From positions 1-64,000 of the forward strand of contig NZ_JADPSA010000029.1 of assembly GCF_017347085.1 (NCBI RefSeq): a stretch of DNA of 64,000 nt, read 5' to 3'. This document shows positions 57,368 through 64,000 of the stretch, piece by piece (position 1 is the stretch's first letter; the number at the start of each line of letters is the position of its first letter). The translations under genes and the position numbers were made by a program. Source of the stretch: Nesterenkonia sp. E16_10. GTDB taxonomy: Bacteria; Actinomycetota; Actinomycetes; Actinomycetales; Micrococcaceae. The notes beneath the pieces are model-generated. The model ran no database searches and was not told where the DNA came from. It saw only the letters and a program-made list of their open reading frames with translations.

Positions 57368-57565
57368 GATTTTTCTCCTCGATGCGGGTGTGGGGATCGA
57401 TCAGCGGCAAAAATGTGAGCCACGTGACAGCATGGAACGACTGTGATCGGGCCCACAGTTTTGTGCACCTGCGCGCAATATTGGTCATATTGGTCTCGAT
57501 CATGACCTTGCGCGGCGAATGATCCGTGAGCCATCAGTCCCGACCCGCAGCATCAGGAGGCAGCA
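57368..57565. promoter_or_regulatory. Control region between the citrate transporter and its two-component system
   Basis: Three features can be read. ATATTGGTC is directly repeated at 57478-57486 and 57487-57495. GGTCAT (57483-57488) and ATGACC (57502-57507) form an inverted repeat 13 bases apart over the same place; these suit a dimeric response regulator. Two CRP/GlxR-like sites, TGTGA-N6-TGACA (57414-57429) and TGTGA-N6-CCACA (57442-57457), lie nearer the transporter and may give carbon-source control. Confidence 0.55.
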
Positions 57566-59197
57566 GTGTCCGTGCGGTCATCCCAGGCCCCCACCACTGG
57601 TGAGGTCTCCCTGGTCCGTCGGCTCTTCCGCTGGAACATCATGCTGCTCATCGGCGCGGTGACCCTGGTCAGCCTGCTCTGGGGGGTGAATCAGTATCTG
57701 GAGGTCCGGGCACAGTACGCGGAGCGGGTGCTCACGATGGCCGAATCGGTGGCCGTCATGGACACGGTCCAGGATGCGCTGCGCACCGAGGACCCGGCCG
57801 AGATCCTGGCTCCCTGGGCCGAGACGCTGCGCGCCGCTGGCGGGTATGAATACATCATGATCGCCGACGCCGAGGGCCTCCGGCAGTCCCACCCCGACCC
57901 GGCCGCCATCGGTGGGCGCCCCGAGCTGGATCCGGCGACGGTGCTGGCCGGAGAGACCTGGACCGGGGTGGAGCACGGCCACGCGGGGCTCACCATGCGC
58001 GCTCGAGTGCCGATCACCGAGGACGGGGGAGAGGTCATCGGCTTCGTCTCTGTGGGCATCCTCGCCTCCGAGGTTCGCCTCGCCTCGTTCCAGGAGCTCC
58101 CGCTGATCCTGGGGGCCGCGGCGCTCGCCGTGGGCATCGGCGCGATCGGCGCCCGGATGCTGGCCCGAAGGCTGCGCGCGGACACCCACGGCCTGGAGCC
58201 TCGGGAGATCACCGCGCTGCTCGACGGTCGGGAGGCGCTGCTGCACGCCATCGGTGAGGGCGTGATCGGCCTGGACCGGGAGGGCCGCGTGGTGCTGGCC
58301 AACACCCCGGCCCGGCAGCTGCTGCGCCTGCCGGTGGATCATCTCGGGCGCACCCCCGCCCAGCTGGGACTCAGCGCCGAGGCCCAGGCGGTGCTGAGCG
58401 GCCCGGAGCCGGGGGAGGACCTGCTGCTGAGCGTGGACGGGCTGATCCTGGTCTGCAACCGCAGACCGGTGCGCCTGCACGAGGACGACGGCGGCGTCGT
58501 GGTGACCCTGCGTGATCGCACCGAGCTCACCCGGCTGAGCGACCAGCTCGACGGCGCCCGCACCGTCACCGACGGGCTGCGTGCCCAGCGGCACGAGTTC
58601 GCCAATCGGCTGCACACCGTCGCCGGGATGCTGGAGCTCGGCGGGGTGGATCGGGCCCAGGAGTACCTCTCCGAGCTCTCCCTGGCCACTTCGGGGGCCG
58701 ACGCCCAGATCGCCGCGCGAATCCAGGACATGACCGTGGCGGCACTGGTGCTCGCCAAGTCCGTCCAGGCCGCCGAACGCGGGGTGCAGTTCAGCCTCTC
58801 CGAGCTTTCTCAGCTGCCTGCAGACCAGCCCCACGAACTGCGCGATGACCTGCTGCTGGTGATCGGGAATCTGATCGACAACGCCATGGACGCTGCGATC
58901 TCGGAGCCTCTCGCGCAGGCCCGGGTGGAGCTGATGGTCCGGCACCACGGTGGGGTCACCGACGGGCTCATCGAGGTGCGGGTCATCGACTCGGGCCCCG
59001 GCCTGGACCCTGAGATCGCCGCAGAGATCTTCAGCATCGGACGCTCCACCAAGGACGAGGCCGGTCGCCGCGGACTGGGCCTGGCCCTGGTGCACCAGGC
59101 CTGCATGCGGCGCGGCGGTTCGGTGAGCGTGGAGCATGAGGATGAGACCACCTTCTTCGCCTACCTGCCGGTGCGAGCCGAGGTGACCATCGCATGA
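57566..59197 (+). CDS. citA: CitA/DcuS-family sensor histidine kinase
   Basis: Senses citrate or a C4-dicarboxylate outside the cell. Membrane helix 1 is at about 25-42, the extracellular PAS-like sensor at 45-175, helix 2 at about 178-198, a cytoplasmic PAS domain (GEGVIGLDREGRVVLANTPA) and the kinase core. The phospho-acceptor is H343 in QRHEFANRLHTVAGML, typical of the CitA/DcuS group. The ATPase N box is NLIDNAMDAA and the G boxes are DSGPGL and GRRGLGLALV. The start is GTG with GGAGG upstream. The exact ligand is not decided by sequence. Confidence 0.92.
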   Translation: MSVRSSQAPTTGEVSLVRRLFRWNIMLLIGAVTLVSLLWGVNQYLEVRAQYAERVLTMAESVAVMDTVQDALRTEDPAEILAPWAETLRAAGGYEYIMIADAEGLRQSHPDPAAIGGRPELDPATVLAGETWTGVEHGHAGLTMRARVPITEDGGEVIGFVSVGILASEVRLASFQELPLILGAAALAVGIGAIGARMLARRLRADTHGLEPREITALLDGREALLHAIGEGVIGLDREGRVVLANTPARQLLRLPVDHLGRTPAQLGLSAEAQAVLSGPEPGEDLLLSVDGLILVCNRRPVRLHEDDGGVVVTLRDRTELTRLSDQLDGARTVTDGLRAQRHEFANRLHTVAGMLELGGVDRAQEYLSELSLATSGADAQIAARIQDMTVAALVLAKSVQAAERGVQFSLSELSQLPADQPHELRDDLLLVIGNLIDNAMDAAISEPLAQARVELMVRHHGGVTDGLIEVRVIDSGPGLDPEIAAEIFSIGRSTKDEAGRRGLGLALVHQACMRRGGSVSVEHEDETTFFAYLPVRAEVTIA

Positions 59198-59928
59198 ACA
59201 CCACCGCAGGCACGACCTCCGGCGAGCCCGGAACGCCCGCCCCGATTCCGGTGCTGATCGTCGACGACGACGTGCGTGTGGCCCGGAACCATCGTGAGCT
59301 CGTCGACTCGATGCCCGGCTTCACCGTGGTGGCCAGCGCGCACACCGCCGCTGAGGCACTGGAGGCGGTGCGTCGACACCGTCCCGGTCTGGTGCTGCTG
59401 GACCTCTTCCTGCCCGACCGCACCGGCCTCGCGGTGCTCGAGGAGCTCCGCAGCGCGACCTGGCTGCGGGAGGTCGGGGTCATCGACATCGTGCTGATCA
59501 CCGCGCTGCGCGACGTCGAACACGTGCGCACCGCCATGGCGATGGGTGCGCTGCACTACCTGATCAAGCCCTTCCCGCTGCGCCAGCTGCGCGACCAGCT
59601 CGAACGCTACGCCGCGGCGCGCAAGCGGATGGCCGCGATGTCCACCGTGACCCAGAACGACGTCGACGCGCTCTTCGGCATGATGCGTCCGATGGGGTCT
59701 CGGTCCATGGCCAAGGGGCTGACCCCGGCCACGGCCGAACGGGTGGCCGAGGCGCTGCGCTCGAGAGACGGCGACGTCTCCGCCGTCGAGGTCTCGGAGA
59801 CCACCGGGATCGCCCGGGTCACCGCCCGGCGCTACCTGGAGCACCTGTGCGCGGAAGGCCGGGCCGAGCTGACCCTGCGCTACGGCCAGGCCGGGCGGCC
59901 GGAGCACCGCTATACCTGGGTGCCCTGA
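59194..59928 (+). CDS. citB: CitB/DcuR-family response regulator
   Basis: Partner of the preceding kinase, overlapping it by four bases. The receiver has acidic D24-D26 (VDDD), phospho-acceptor D70 in LLDLFLPD and the conserved Lys in YLIKPFPL. The C-terminal helix-turn-helix of the CitB type (VSAVEVSETTGIARVTARRYLEHL) would bind the repeats in front of citA and activate the transporter gene. The 244-residue length is normal, with about 18 extra N-terminal residues. Confidence 0.92.
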   Translation: MNTTAGTTSGEPGTPAPIPVLIVDDDVRVARNHRELVDSMPGFTVVASAHTAAEALEAVRRHRPGLVLLDLFLPDRTGLAVLEELRSATWLREVGVIDIVLITALRDVEHVRTAMAMGALHYLIKPFPLRQLRDQLERYAAARKRMAAMSTVTQNDVDALFGMMRPMGSRSMAKGLTPATAERVAEALRSRDGDVSAVEVSETTGIARVTARRYLEHLCAEGRAELTLRYGQAGRPEHRYTWVP

Positions 59929-59968
59929 AGGCGTCGCCGGGCTGCCAGCGCCGGGGTGCCGATGGCAC

Positions 59969-60011
59969 GTCGATCCCAGGTCGATCCCAGGTCGGCCCCC
60001 GTCGATCCCAC
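59969..60011 (+). repeat. Iterated GTCGATCCCA motif before the AraC-type gene
   Basis: GTCGATCCCAG occurs at 59969-59979 and 59980-59990, and GTCGATCCCAC at 60001-60011, with a diverged GTCGGCCCCC between. The spacing is 10-11 bp, one helical turn. A 5-bp hairpin GTGCC/GGCAC (59956-59968) just before may be a weak citB terminator. The repeats could be sites for the AraC-type protein or only slippage. Confidence 0.6.
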
Positions 60012-60085
60012 GCGATGGCATCGGACCGGAATAGTCGGGTGCAGGCTCGGCTCGGGGACCAGACTGGATCCTGAAGGGGGAAACC

Positions 60086-60952
60086 GTGATCACAGCACTG
60101 AACCGCGTCGTCAGCTTCATCGAAGAGCACCTCGGGGAGCAGATCGACGTCGTCGACCTCACCCGTGAGCTCGGGACCACCGAGTACCACCTGCGTCGGA
60201 TGTTCTCGTCCCTGGCCGGAATGCCGCTCTCGGAGTACATCCGACGGCGTCGCATGACGGTGGCCGCGGCTGAGGTGCTCGCCGGCCGCGACCTGCTCGG
60301 GATTGCCGTGAGCTGCGGCTATGGCTCCACCGAGGCATTCAACCGAGCGTTTCGCGCGGTGCACGGCATCAGCCCCGGCGAGGCACGCCGTCACGGTGGC
60401 CCGCTTCATCCGCAGACCCCGCTCAGATTCCACCTGACCGTCGAAGGAAACACCCCCATGGAAACTCGCATCACAGATCGACCAGCCTTCCGGCTCATCG
60501 GACACGCCGCCCGGGTGCCGCTGATCCACCAGGGCGCCAATGAGCACATCCAAGCGCATATCGCCTCACTTCCCGAGACCGAGCACGCCCGGGTGAAGGC
60601 CCTGAGCAACACCGAACCAGCAGGACTGCTCCAGGTGAGCGCGGATGTGGATCCGGACTACCGCGAGGGTACGGAGCTGACGTATCTGCACGGCGTCGCT
60701 GTCAGCGCAGACACCACGGCCCCGGAGCACCTCAGCGTCATCGAGGTGCCAGCCGGGGACTGGGCGGTGTTCCGCACCACCGGCCCCTTTCCCACAGCGC
60801 TGCAGACCACCTGGGCTGCGACCGCGACGGAGTGGTTCCCCTCAAACCCCTGGCGACTGCGGCCCGGGCCCTCGCTGGTGGCCGTTCTTGATCGCGCACC
60901 GGATTTCAGCAGCGCCACGACCGAACTGTGGCTCCCGGTGGAACGGGCCTAG
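60086..60952 (+). CDS. AraC-family regulator with GyrI-like effector domain
   Basis: A 288-residue protein in the Rob-like order: an N-terminal AraC/XylS DNA-binding domain with two helix-turn-helix units (residues ~8-105, including GTTEYHLRRMFSSLAG and GYGSTEAFNRAFRAVHG), then a GyrI-like small-molecule-binding domain from ~125 to the end (RITDRPAFRLIGHAARVP, with a C-terminal ELWLPVERA). Such proteins sense hydrophobic or cationic compounds. The start is GTG with AAGGGGG upstream. Its neighbour, the SDR gene 66 bp downstream, is a possible target. Confidence 0.9.
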   Translation: MITALNRVVSFIEEHLGEQIDVVDLTRELGTTEYHLRRMFSSLAGMPLSEYIRRRRMTVAAAEVLAGRDLLGIAVSCGYGSTEAFNRAFRAVHGISPGEARRHGGPLHPQTPLRFHLTVEGNTPMETRITDRPAFRLIGHAARVPLIHQGANEHIQAHIASLPETEHARVKALSNTEPAGLLQVSADVDPDYREGTELTYLHGVAVSADTTAPEHLSVIEVPAGDWAVFRTTGPFPTALQTTWAATATEWFPSNPWRLRPGPSLVAVLDRAPDFSSATTELWLPVERA

Positions 60953-61006
60953 CGCCGGAGCTCGGCGGAGACCGCTGATGAAGTTCCTTCTGTGCTGACT
61001 CATCAG

Positions 61007-61021
61007 TAGTCTCAGGTGATG
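61007..61021 (+). promoter_or_regulatory. Leaderless promoter of the SDR gene
   Basis: TAGTCT at 61007-61012, six bases, then ATG at 61019. Just upstream CTGATGA (60975-60981) and TCATCAG (61000-61006) form an inverted repeat 18 bases apart that touches the -10 box and may be an operator. Confidence 0.55.
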
Positions 61022-61930
61022 GATCACCACCCCTGGACCGCGGCAGATCTCCCGGCGCTTCACGGCCGCACCGCCCTGGTCACCGGAGCCAACAGCGGCG
61101 TCGGGCTGGCGACGGCGACCGCACTGGCCTACGCCGGAGCTCATGTGGTGCTCGGTGTGCGCGACACCGCTCGCGGCCGCGCCGCAGCGGGGACCATGTC
61201 CGGCAGCACCGAGGTCCGTCGACTGGACCTGGCGGACCTGGCCTCGGTGAGAGCCTTCGCCCAGTCCTGGACCGGCCGGCTCGATCTGTTGATCAACAAC
61301 GCGGGGGTCGCCGGCGGGCGCGGCGCGGTGACCAAGGACGGATTCGACCTGCAGTTCGGCACCAACCACCTGGGGCACTTCGCGCTGACGAACCTGCTGC
61401 TTCCGCATCTGAGCGACAGGGTGGTCACGCTGGCCTCCGGAGCGCACCGGGCCGGTGACATCTACTTCGAGGACCTCGCGCTGCGCACCCGACGGTACTC
61501 CCTCGCCGAGGCCTATGGGCAGTCCAAGCTCGCGAATCTGCTGTTCACCCTGGAACTGGAACGTCGACTGCGGCAGTCCGGCTCTGTGGTGCGCTCGCTG
61601 GCCTCGCATCCCGGGTACTCCGCCACCAATCTGGGACTCCGGGGGCGCAGCAGACCGCTGGTGGCCACCGTGAACCTCGCGGGACGGCTTCTGGCGCAGA
61701 CCAGCCAAGCAGGTGCTGTGCCCACGCTGTTCGCCGCCACCCAGGACCTGCCTGGGGCCAGCTACGTCGGCCCCGACGGCCGGTGGGAGCTGCACGGCAG
61801 CCCCAGCCTGGTTGGACGCTCCGCCCGGGCCAGCGACCCCGTACTGGCACAGCGGCTCTGGGAGGCCTCCGAGGAGCTCACCGGTGTCCGCTTCGGGCTT
61901 GAGAAGGAAAGGTCTGCCGCAGACCGCTGA
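61019..61930 (+). CDS. Short-chain dehydrogenase/reductase
   Basis: A 303-residue classical SDR of the retinol-dehydrogenase-like type. The cofactor loop is TGANSGVG, the NNAG motif is in LLINNAGVAGG, NHLGHFALTNLLLPHL follows, and the active-site Tyr-Lys is YGQSK with the Ser in LASGAH. The arginine in GVRDTARGR after strand 2 suggests NADP(H). The substrate is unknown. The ATG at 61019 is supported by the -10 box; a GTG lies one codon earlier. It converges on the wHTH gene with 16 bases between. Confidence 0.88.
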   Translation: MDHHPWTAADLPALHGRTALVTGANSGVGLATATALAYAGAHVVLGVRDTARGRAAAGTMSGSTEVRRLDLADLASVRAFAQSWTGRLDLLINNAGVAGGRGAVTKDGFDLQFGTNHLGHFALTNLLLPHLSDRVVTLASGAHRAGDIYFEDLALRTRRYSLAEAYGQSKLANLLFTLELERRLRQSGSVVRSLASHPGYSATNLGLRGRSRPLVATVNLAGRLLAQTSQAGAVPTLFAATQDLPGASYVGPDGRWELHGSPSLVGRSARASDPVLAQRLWEASEELTGVRFGLEKERSAADR

Positions 61931-61946
61931 GCGCAGACCGCCGAGC

Positions 61947-62261
61947 TCAGTCCGCTGGGCCTGCGGGTCCCGCGATCTCCTGCAGCGCGCGCACATGCGC
62001 ATCGAAGGCGGACCGCCCGGCCTTGGTGAGCGAGAGCCAGGTGATCTGCCGGGAGTCTTTGCGTCCCGCTGAGGACGCCTTCCTGGTAGAGACGTGACCC
62101 GCGGAGGCGAGCGTCTTCAGATGTTTGGAGAGTGTGGCGTCGGAGACCTCCAAGGTGTCGCGCAGCACCGCGAAGTCGAGCTCGTCCACCCGGCGCAGCA
62201 TCCCACAGATCCGCAGCCGGACCGGGGCGTGGATCGTCTCGTCGAACCTGGCCTCAGCCAT
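61947..62261 (-). CDS. Small winged-helix DNA-binding protein (ArsR/MarR-like)
   Basis: A 104-residue protein that is almost wholly a winged helix: FDETIHAPVRLRICGMLRRV, the recognition part VSDATLSKHLKTLASAGHV, and a basic wing RKASSAGRKDSRQITWLSLT. This is the short 'transcriptional regulator' type usually encoded with a membrane protein. Its start overlaps the membrane protein stop by eight bases. It probably represses the pair through the palindrome in front of that gene. Confidence 0.88.
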   Translation of the reverse strand: MAEARFDETIHAPVRLRICGMLRRVDELDFAVLRDTLEVSDATLSKHLKTLASAGHVSTRKASSAGRKDSRQITWLSLTKAGRSAFDAHVRALQEIAGPAGPAD

Positions 62262-62721
62262 GCCGCAGCCGGTCCACGGCCGAGCGGTAGGCGATACCGG
62301 CGAGCCATGTGGTCGTCACGAAGGCGGTCAGACTGGTCAGGGCCACCACCCAGATCATGCCGGAGGCTACGAGGCCGAGCGAGACGCTGAAGAGCACGAG
62401 GCACACTGCGATGATCCCGGCCACCGCGAATCCGGCCCGGGAGCCCATGGTGCGCAGCCGCAGCCCGGTCTCGCGCTGGATCAGGTGGAGGGTCACCAGG
62501 ATTCCGACCAGGGCCAGCCAGCCAGAGGTGGGAGGTTCGTAGTTCTCGCCGGGGGTGGTGCCTGCCGCAGTGGCGACCCACCAGGCGGCGAGGCCGCCGA
62601 AGGCCGCCAACAGGGCCCGAGGGACCTGGATCGCCGATGCCAGACGTTCGCGATCATCGGTCAGGGCGTTCAAGGTCTGGGCGGCATCCTGAGGAGAGGT
62701 GCCTGCAGAGTGTTTTTCCAT
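62254..62721 (-). CDS. Small membrane protein paired with a winged-helix regulator
   Basis: A 155-residue protein with a hydrophilic N-terminus and four predicted helices: about 37-53, 67-82, 93-113 and 117-141. No catalytic motif is seen. The ATG at 62721 is chosen because it is seven bases after TAGACT and a palindrome covers that box; a longer reading to 62757 would run through the promoter. It resembles the membrane partners of small wHTH regulators whose function is unknown. Confidence 0.78.
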   Translation of the reverse strand: MEKHSAGTSPQDAAQTLNALTDDRERLASAIQVPRALLAAFGGLAAWWVATAAGTTPGENYEPPTSGWLALVGILVTLHLIQRETGLRLRTMGSRAGFAVAGIIAVCLVLFSVSLGLVASGMIWVVALTSLTAFVTTTWLAGIAYRSAVDRLRHG

Positions 62722-62748
62722 AACGGAAAGTCTATGTGTTGCTTTCCG
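62719..62748 (-). promoter_or_regulatory. Leaderless promoter with palindromic operator
   Basis: On the minus strand TAGACT (62734-62729) lies seven bases before the ATG at 62721. CGGAAAG (62724-62730) and CTTTCCG (62742-62748) form a perfect 7-bp inverted repeat with an 11-base spacer that encloses the box. It is well placed for autorepression by the wHTH protein. Confidence 0.6.
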
Positions 62749-62763
62749 CAACGGCAAGCGACC

Positions 62764-63387
62764 TCAGTGCCTTGAGATGTTGGCCGGTTTCTCCGCAATG
62801 ATCGAGGCGTGGGCTCGACGCCCAGGGTCCTCTCGGCCCTCGGTATCGAGAACCGTGAATCCAGACCCCTCCAGCCGCTGACGCATCGCCGCGGCTCTCC
62901 ACGAGTACGCTGTGCTGACCTCGTGGGCGAACGGCGTTGCGTCTGGACCGTCGAAGAAGCCGATCAGCAGCCTCCCGCCCGGGCTCAGGGCTCGGTGGAG
63001 CTCCTGGAGAATCACGGGCAGGGCCGGGAGGGGAGTATGGATCAGTGAGTACCACGCCAGGATCCCGGCCAGCGAGCGGTCGGGAACCTCCAGGTCAGTC
63101 ATTGACCCCACTCGGAACGGCACGCTGGAGAACCGGGCTCGCGCGTGACCGATGAACTCGGGCACTAGATCCAGGCCAGAGATGTCGAGGCCGCGCGAGT
63201 TCAGGTGGGCAGTCCAGTGGCCCGGACCGCATCCCGCGTCGAGGACCGGACCGGTGGGAAGCTCACCGGCCCACGCGGTGATCCTCTCGCGATCACGGGG
63301 GTCCATCTGTGCGAGGGTGCCCAGCGCCGAAGAGTACTCGGCGGCCCGTCGGCCATAGGCCACGCGCAGGTCTTCGTCACCGGTCAT
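62764..63387 (-). CDS. Class I SAM-dependent methyltransferase
   Basis: A 207-residue methyltransferase of the UbiE/type-11 kind. Motif I is VLDAGCGPGHW, followed by the acidic end of strand 2 in LDISGLDLVPEF, motif II-like SLAGILAWYSL and motif III LSPGGRLLIGFFD. The substrate cannot be told. ATG at 63387 or GTG at 63390 are both possible. It lies 25 bases after the DUF805 gene on the same strand, so the two may be cotranscribed. Confidence 0.87.
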   Translation of the reverse strand: MTGDEDLRVAYGRRAAEYSSALGTLAQMDPRDRERITAWAGELPTGPVLDAGCGPGHWTAHLNSRGLDISGLDLVPEFIGHARARFSSVPFRVGSMTDLEVPDRSLAGILAWYSLIHTPLPALPVILQELHRALSPGGRLLIGFFDGPDATPFAHEVSTAYSWRAAAMRQRLEGSGFTVLDTEGREDPGRRAHASIIAEKPANISRH

Positions 63388-63412
63388 CACGAGCGATCTT
63401 GAGCGCGACGAA

Positions 63413-63946
63413 TCAGGGCTGCGCGATCTGGGGTGCGTCCCATTCCGGGCGATGCTTCTCCGGCTTGGATCCGCGGGCCATCAGGATCAGGAAGGCGATG
63501 TCGCCGAGGACGGGGATGAAGGAGATGAAGAACATCGGGCCCGGGAGCCCGGTGTCGTGGAAGCGACGCCAGGTCACGGCCAGCAGCGGGGAGATGGTCG
63601 CGGCCCAGATCAGCAGCAGCAGGAGCCCGGCGATGGCGACGATCGCGCCGGCAGTGCCTTCGAACCAGATCTGGTAGGAGAACTCCGGCTGGCCTGCTGG
63701 GTTATAGGCCTCGGTGACGATGTCCTCCGAGAAGGAGGTGGAGACGACGATCGCGGTGGCGATGATGATGGCCCAATGGATGAGGAAGAGCATCAGCCAG
63801 GGCCACCAGAACTCTCCGCGCGTGGAGTAGCCCTTGAACTGGGCATAGTTCTTGAAGAACGCCGCGATGCATGCCTTGGGGCCATGTGGAGACGGGCGCC
63901 CTGCGACAGGTGCATTCGGTGAGGGGTCATACGCGTAGTCAGTCAT
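63413..63946 (-). CDS. DUF805-family membrane protein
   Basis: A 177-residue protein with a Pro/Ala-rich cytoplasmic start, then the DUF805 core: FKGYSTRGEFWWPWLMLFL, the TWRRFHDTGLPG motif and a last helix near FIPVLGDIAFLILM. Four helices are predicted. DUF805 proteins are common but uncharacterised. AGGAGA lies before the ATG. The remaining 54 bases to the window end hold only its upstream region. Confidence 0.88.
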   Translation of the reverse strand: MTDYAYDPSPNAPVAGRPSPHGPKACIAAFFKNYAQFKGYSTRGEFWWPWLMLFLIHWAIIIATAIVVSTSFSEDIVTEAYNPAGQPEFSYQIWFEGTAGAIVAIAGLLLLLIWAATISPLLAVTWRRFHDTGLPGPMFFISFIPVLGDIAFLILMARGSKPEKHRPEWDAPQIAQP

Positions 63947-64000
63947 GGAGTCTCCTGAGGGGCCGGTCCGCGGGACGTGGAGTGGCAGTGTCGAACAATT

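Noticed and set aside
1-64000. tRNA, rRNA, CRISPR arrays, insertion sequences, prophage or integron parts
   Set aside because: Intergenic spaces were read on both strands; no cloverleaf with T-loop, no spaced identical repeats, no transposase or integrase and no terminal inverted repeats were found.

Overview
The window is 64 kb of high-GC chromosomal DNA from an actinomycete, most likely a member of the Micrococcaceae (Nesterenkonia/Arthrobacter-like). The evidence is the actinobacterial bc1-aa3 gene set (qcrCAB with a diheme QcrC, ctaE, ctaF), mIHF, Lsr2, an Rpf-LysM protein, a PriA without helicase motifs, many GTG starts and many predicted leaderless promoters. No rRNA, tRNA, CRISPR array, insertion sequence or prophage was seen.

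Region 1 (1-7.8 kb) is respiratory: the 3' part of ctaD, ctaF, then def and trpD converging, then the ctaE-qcrC-qcrA-qcrB operon ending in a strong terminator. Region 2 (7.9-12.8 kb, minus strand) is hisS-aspS-rarA. Region 3 (12.9-20.1 kb) holds a DUF349 coiled-coil protein and mltG-aroE-aroC-aroK-aroB, i.e. a septal/peptidoglycan enzyme joined to the shikimate pathway. Region 4 (20.2-33 kb) is efp-nusB, the complete pyrimidine operon pyrR-pyrB-pyrC-(PH-like membrane protein)-carA-carB-pyrF preceded by a PyrR-binding RNA element, then mihF-gmk-rpoZ, coaBC and metK. Region 5 (34.5-45.9 kb) has a VTT membrane protein, degenerate priA, an alpha/beta hydrolase, leuS-degV and the competence pair comEA-comEC.

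Region 6 (46-64 kb) is more accessory and regulator-rich: lsr2 beside a 481-bp AT-richer gap, a NarL-type two-component system divergent from a membrane protein, a zinc-less alcohol dehydrogenase-like MDR, the Rpf gene with a 471-bp upstream region, an Lrp-MFS pair, an ArsR-SulP operon, a CitA/CitB two-component system divergent from a CitMHS transporter, an AraC-GyrI regulator, an SDR, and a DUF805 / methyltransferase / membrane protein / winged-helix cluster.

Three patterns run through the window. About thirteen genes have a TANNNT-like -10 box exactly 6-7 nt before the start codon, predicting leaderless mRNAs. Short in-frame tandem duplications (21 or 27 bp) expand several housekeeping proteins (mltG, aroE, DUF349, the hydrolase). 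Regulatory DNA is well preserved and readable: a PyrR translational operator, tandem repeats in front of citA, and palindromes overlapping -10 boxes of regulator operons. No wholly new multi-gene defence or biosynthetic system was recognised. The most open questions are the PH-like protein of the pyr operon, the repeat inserted behind the nucleophile of the hydrolase, and the wHTH/membrane-protein pair.
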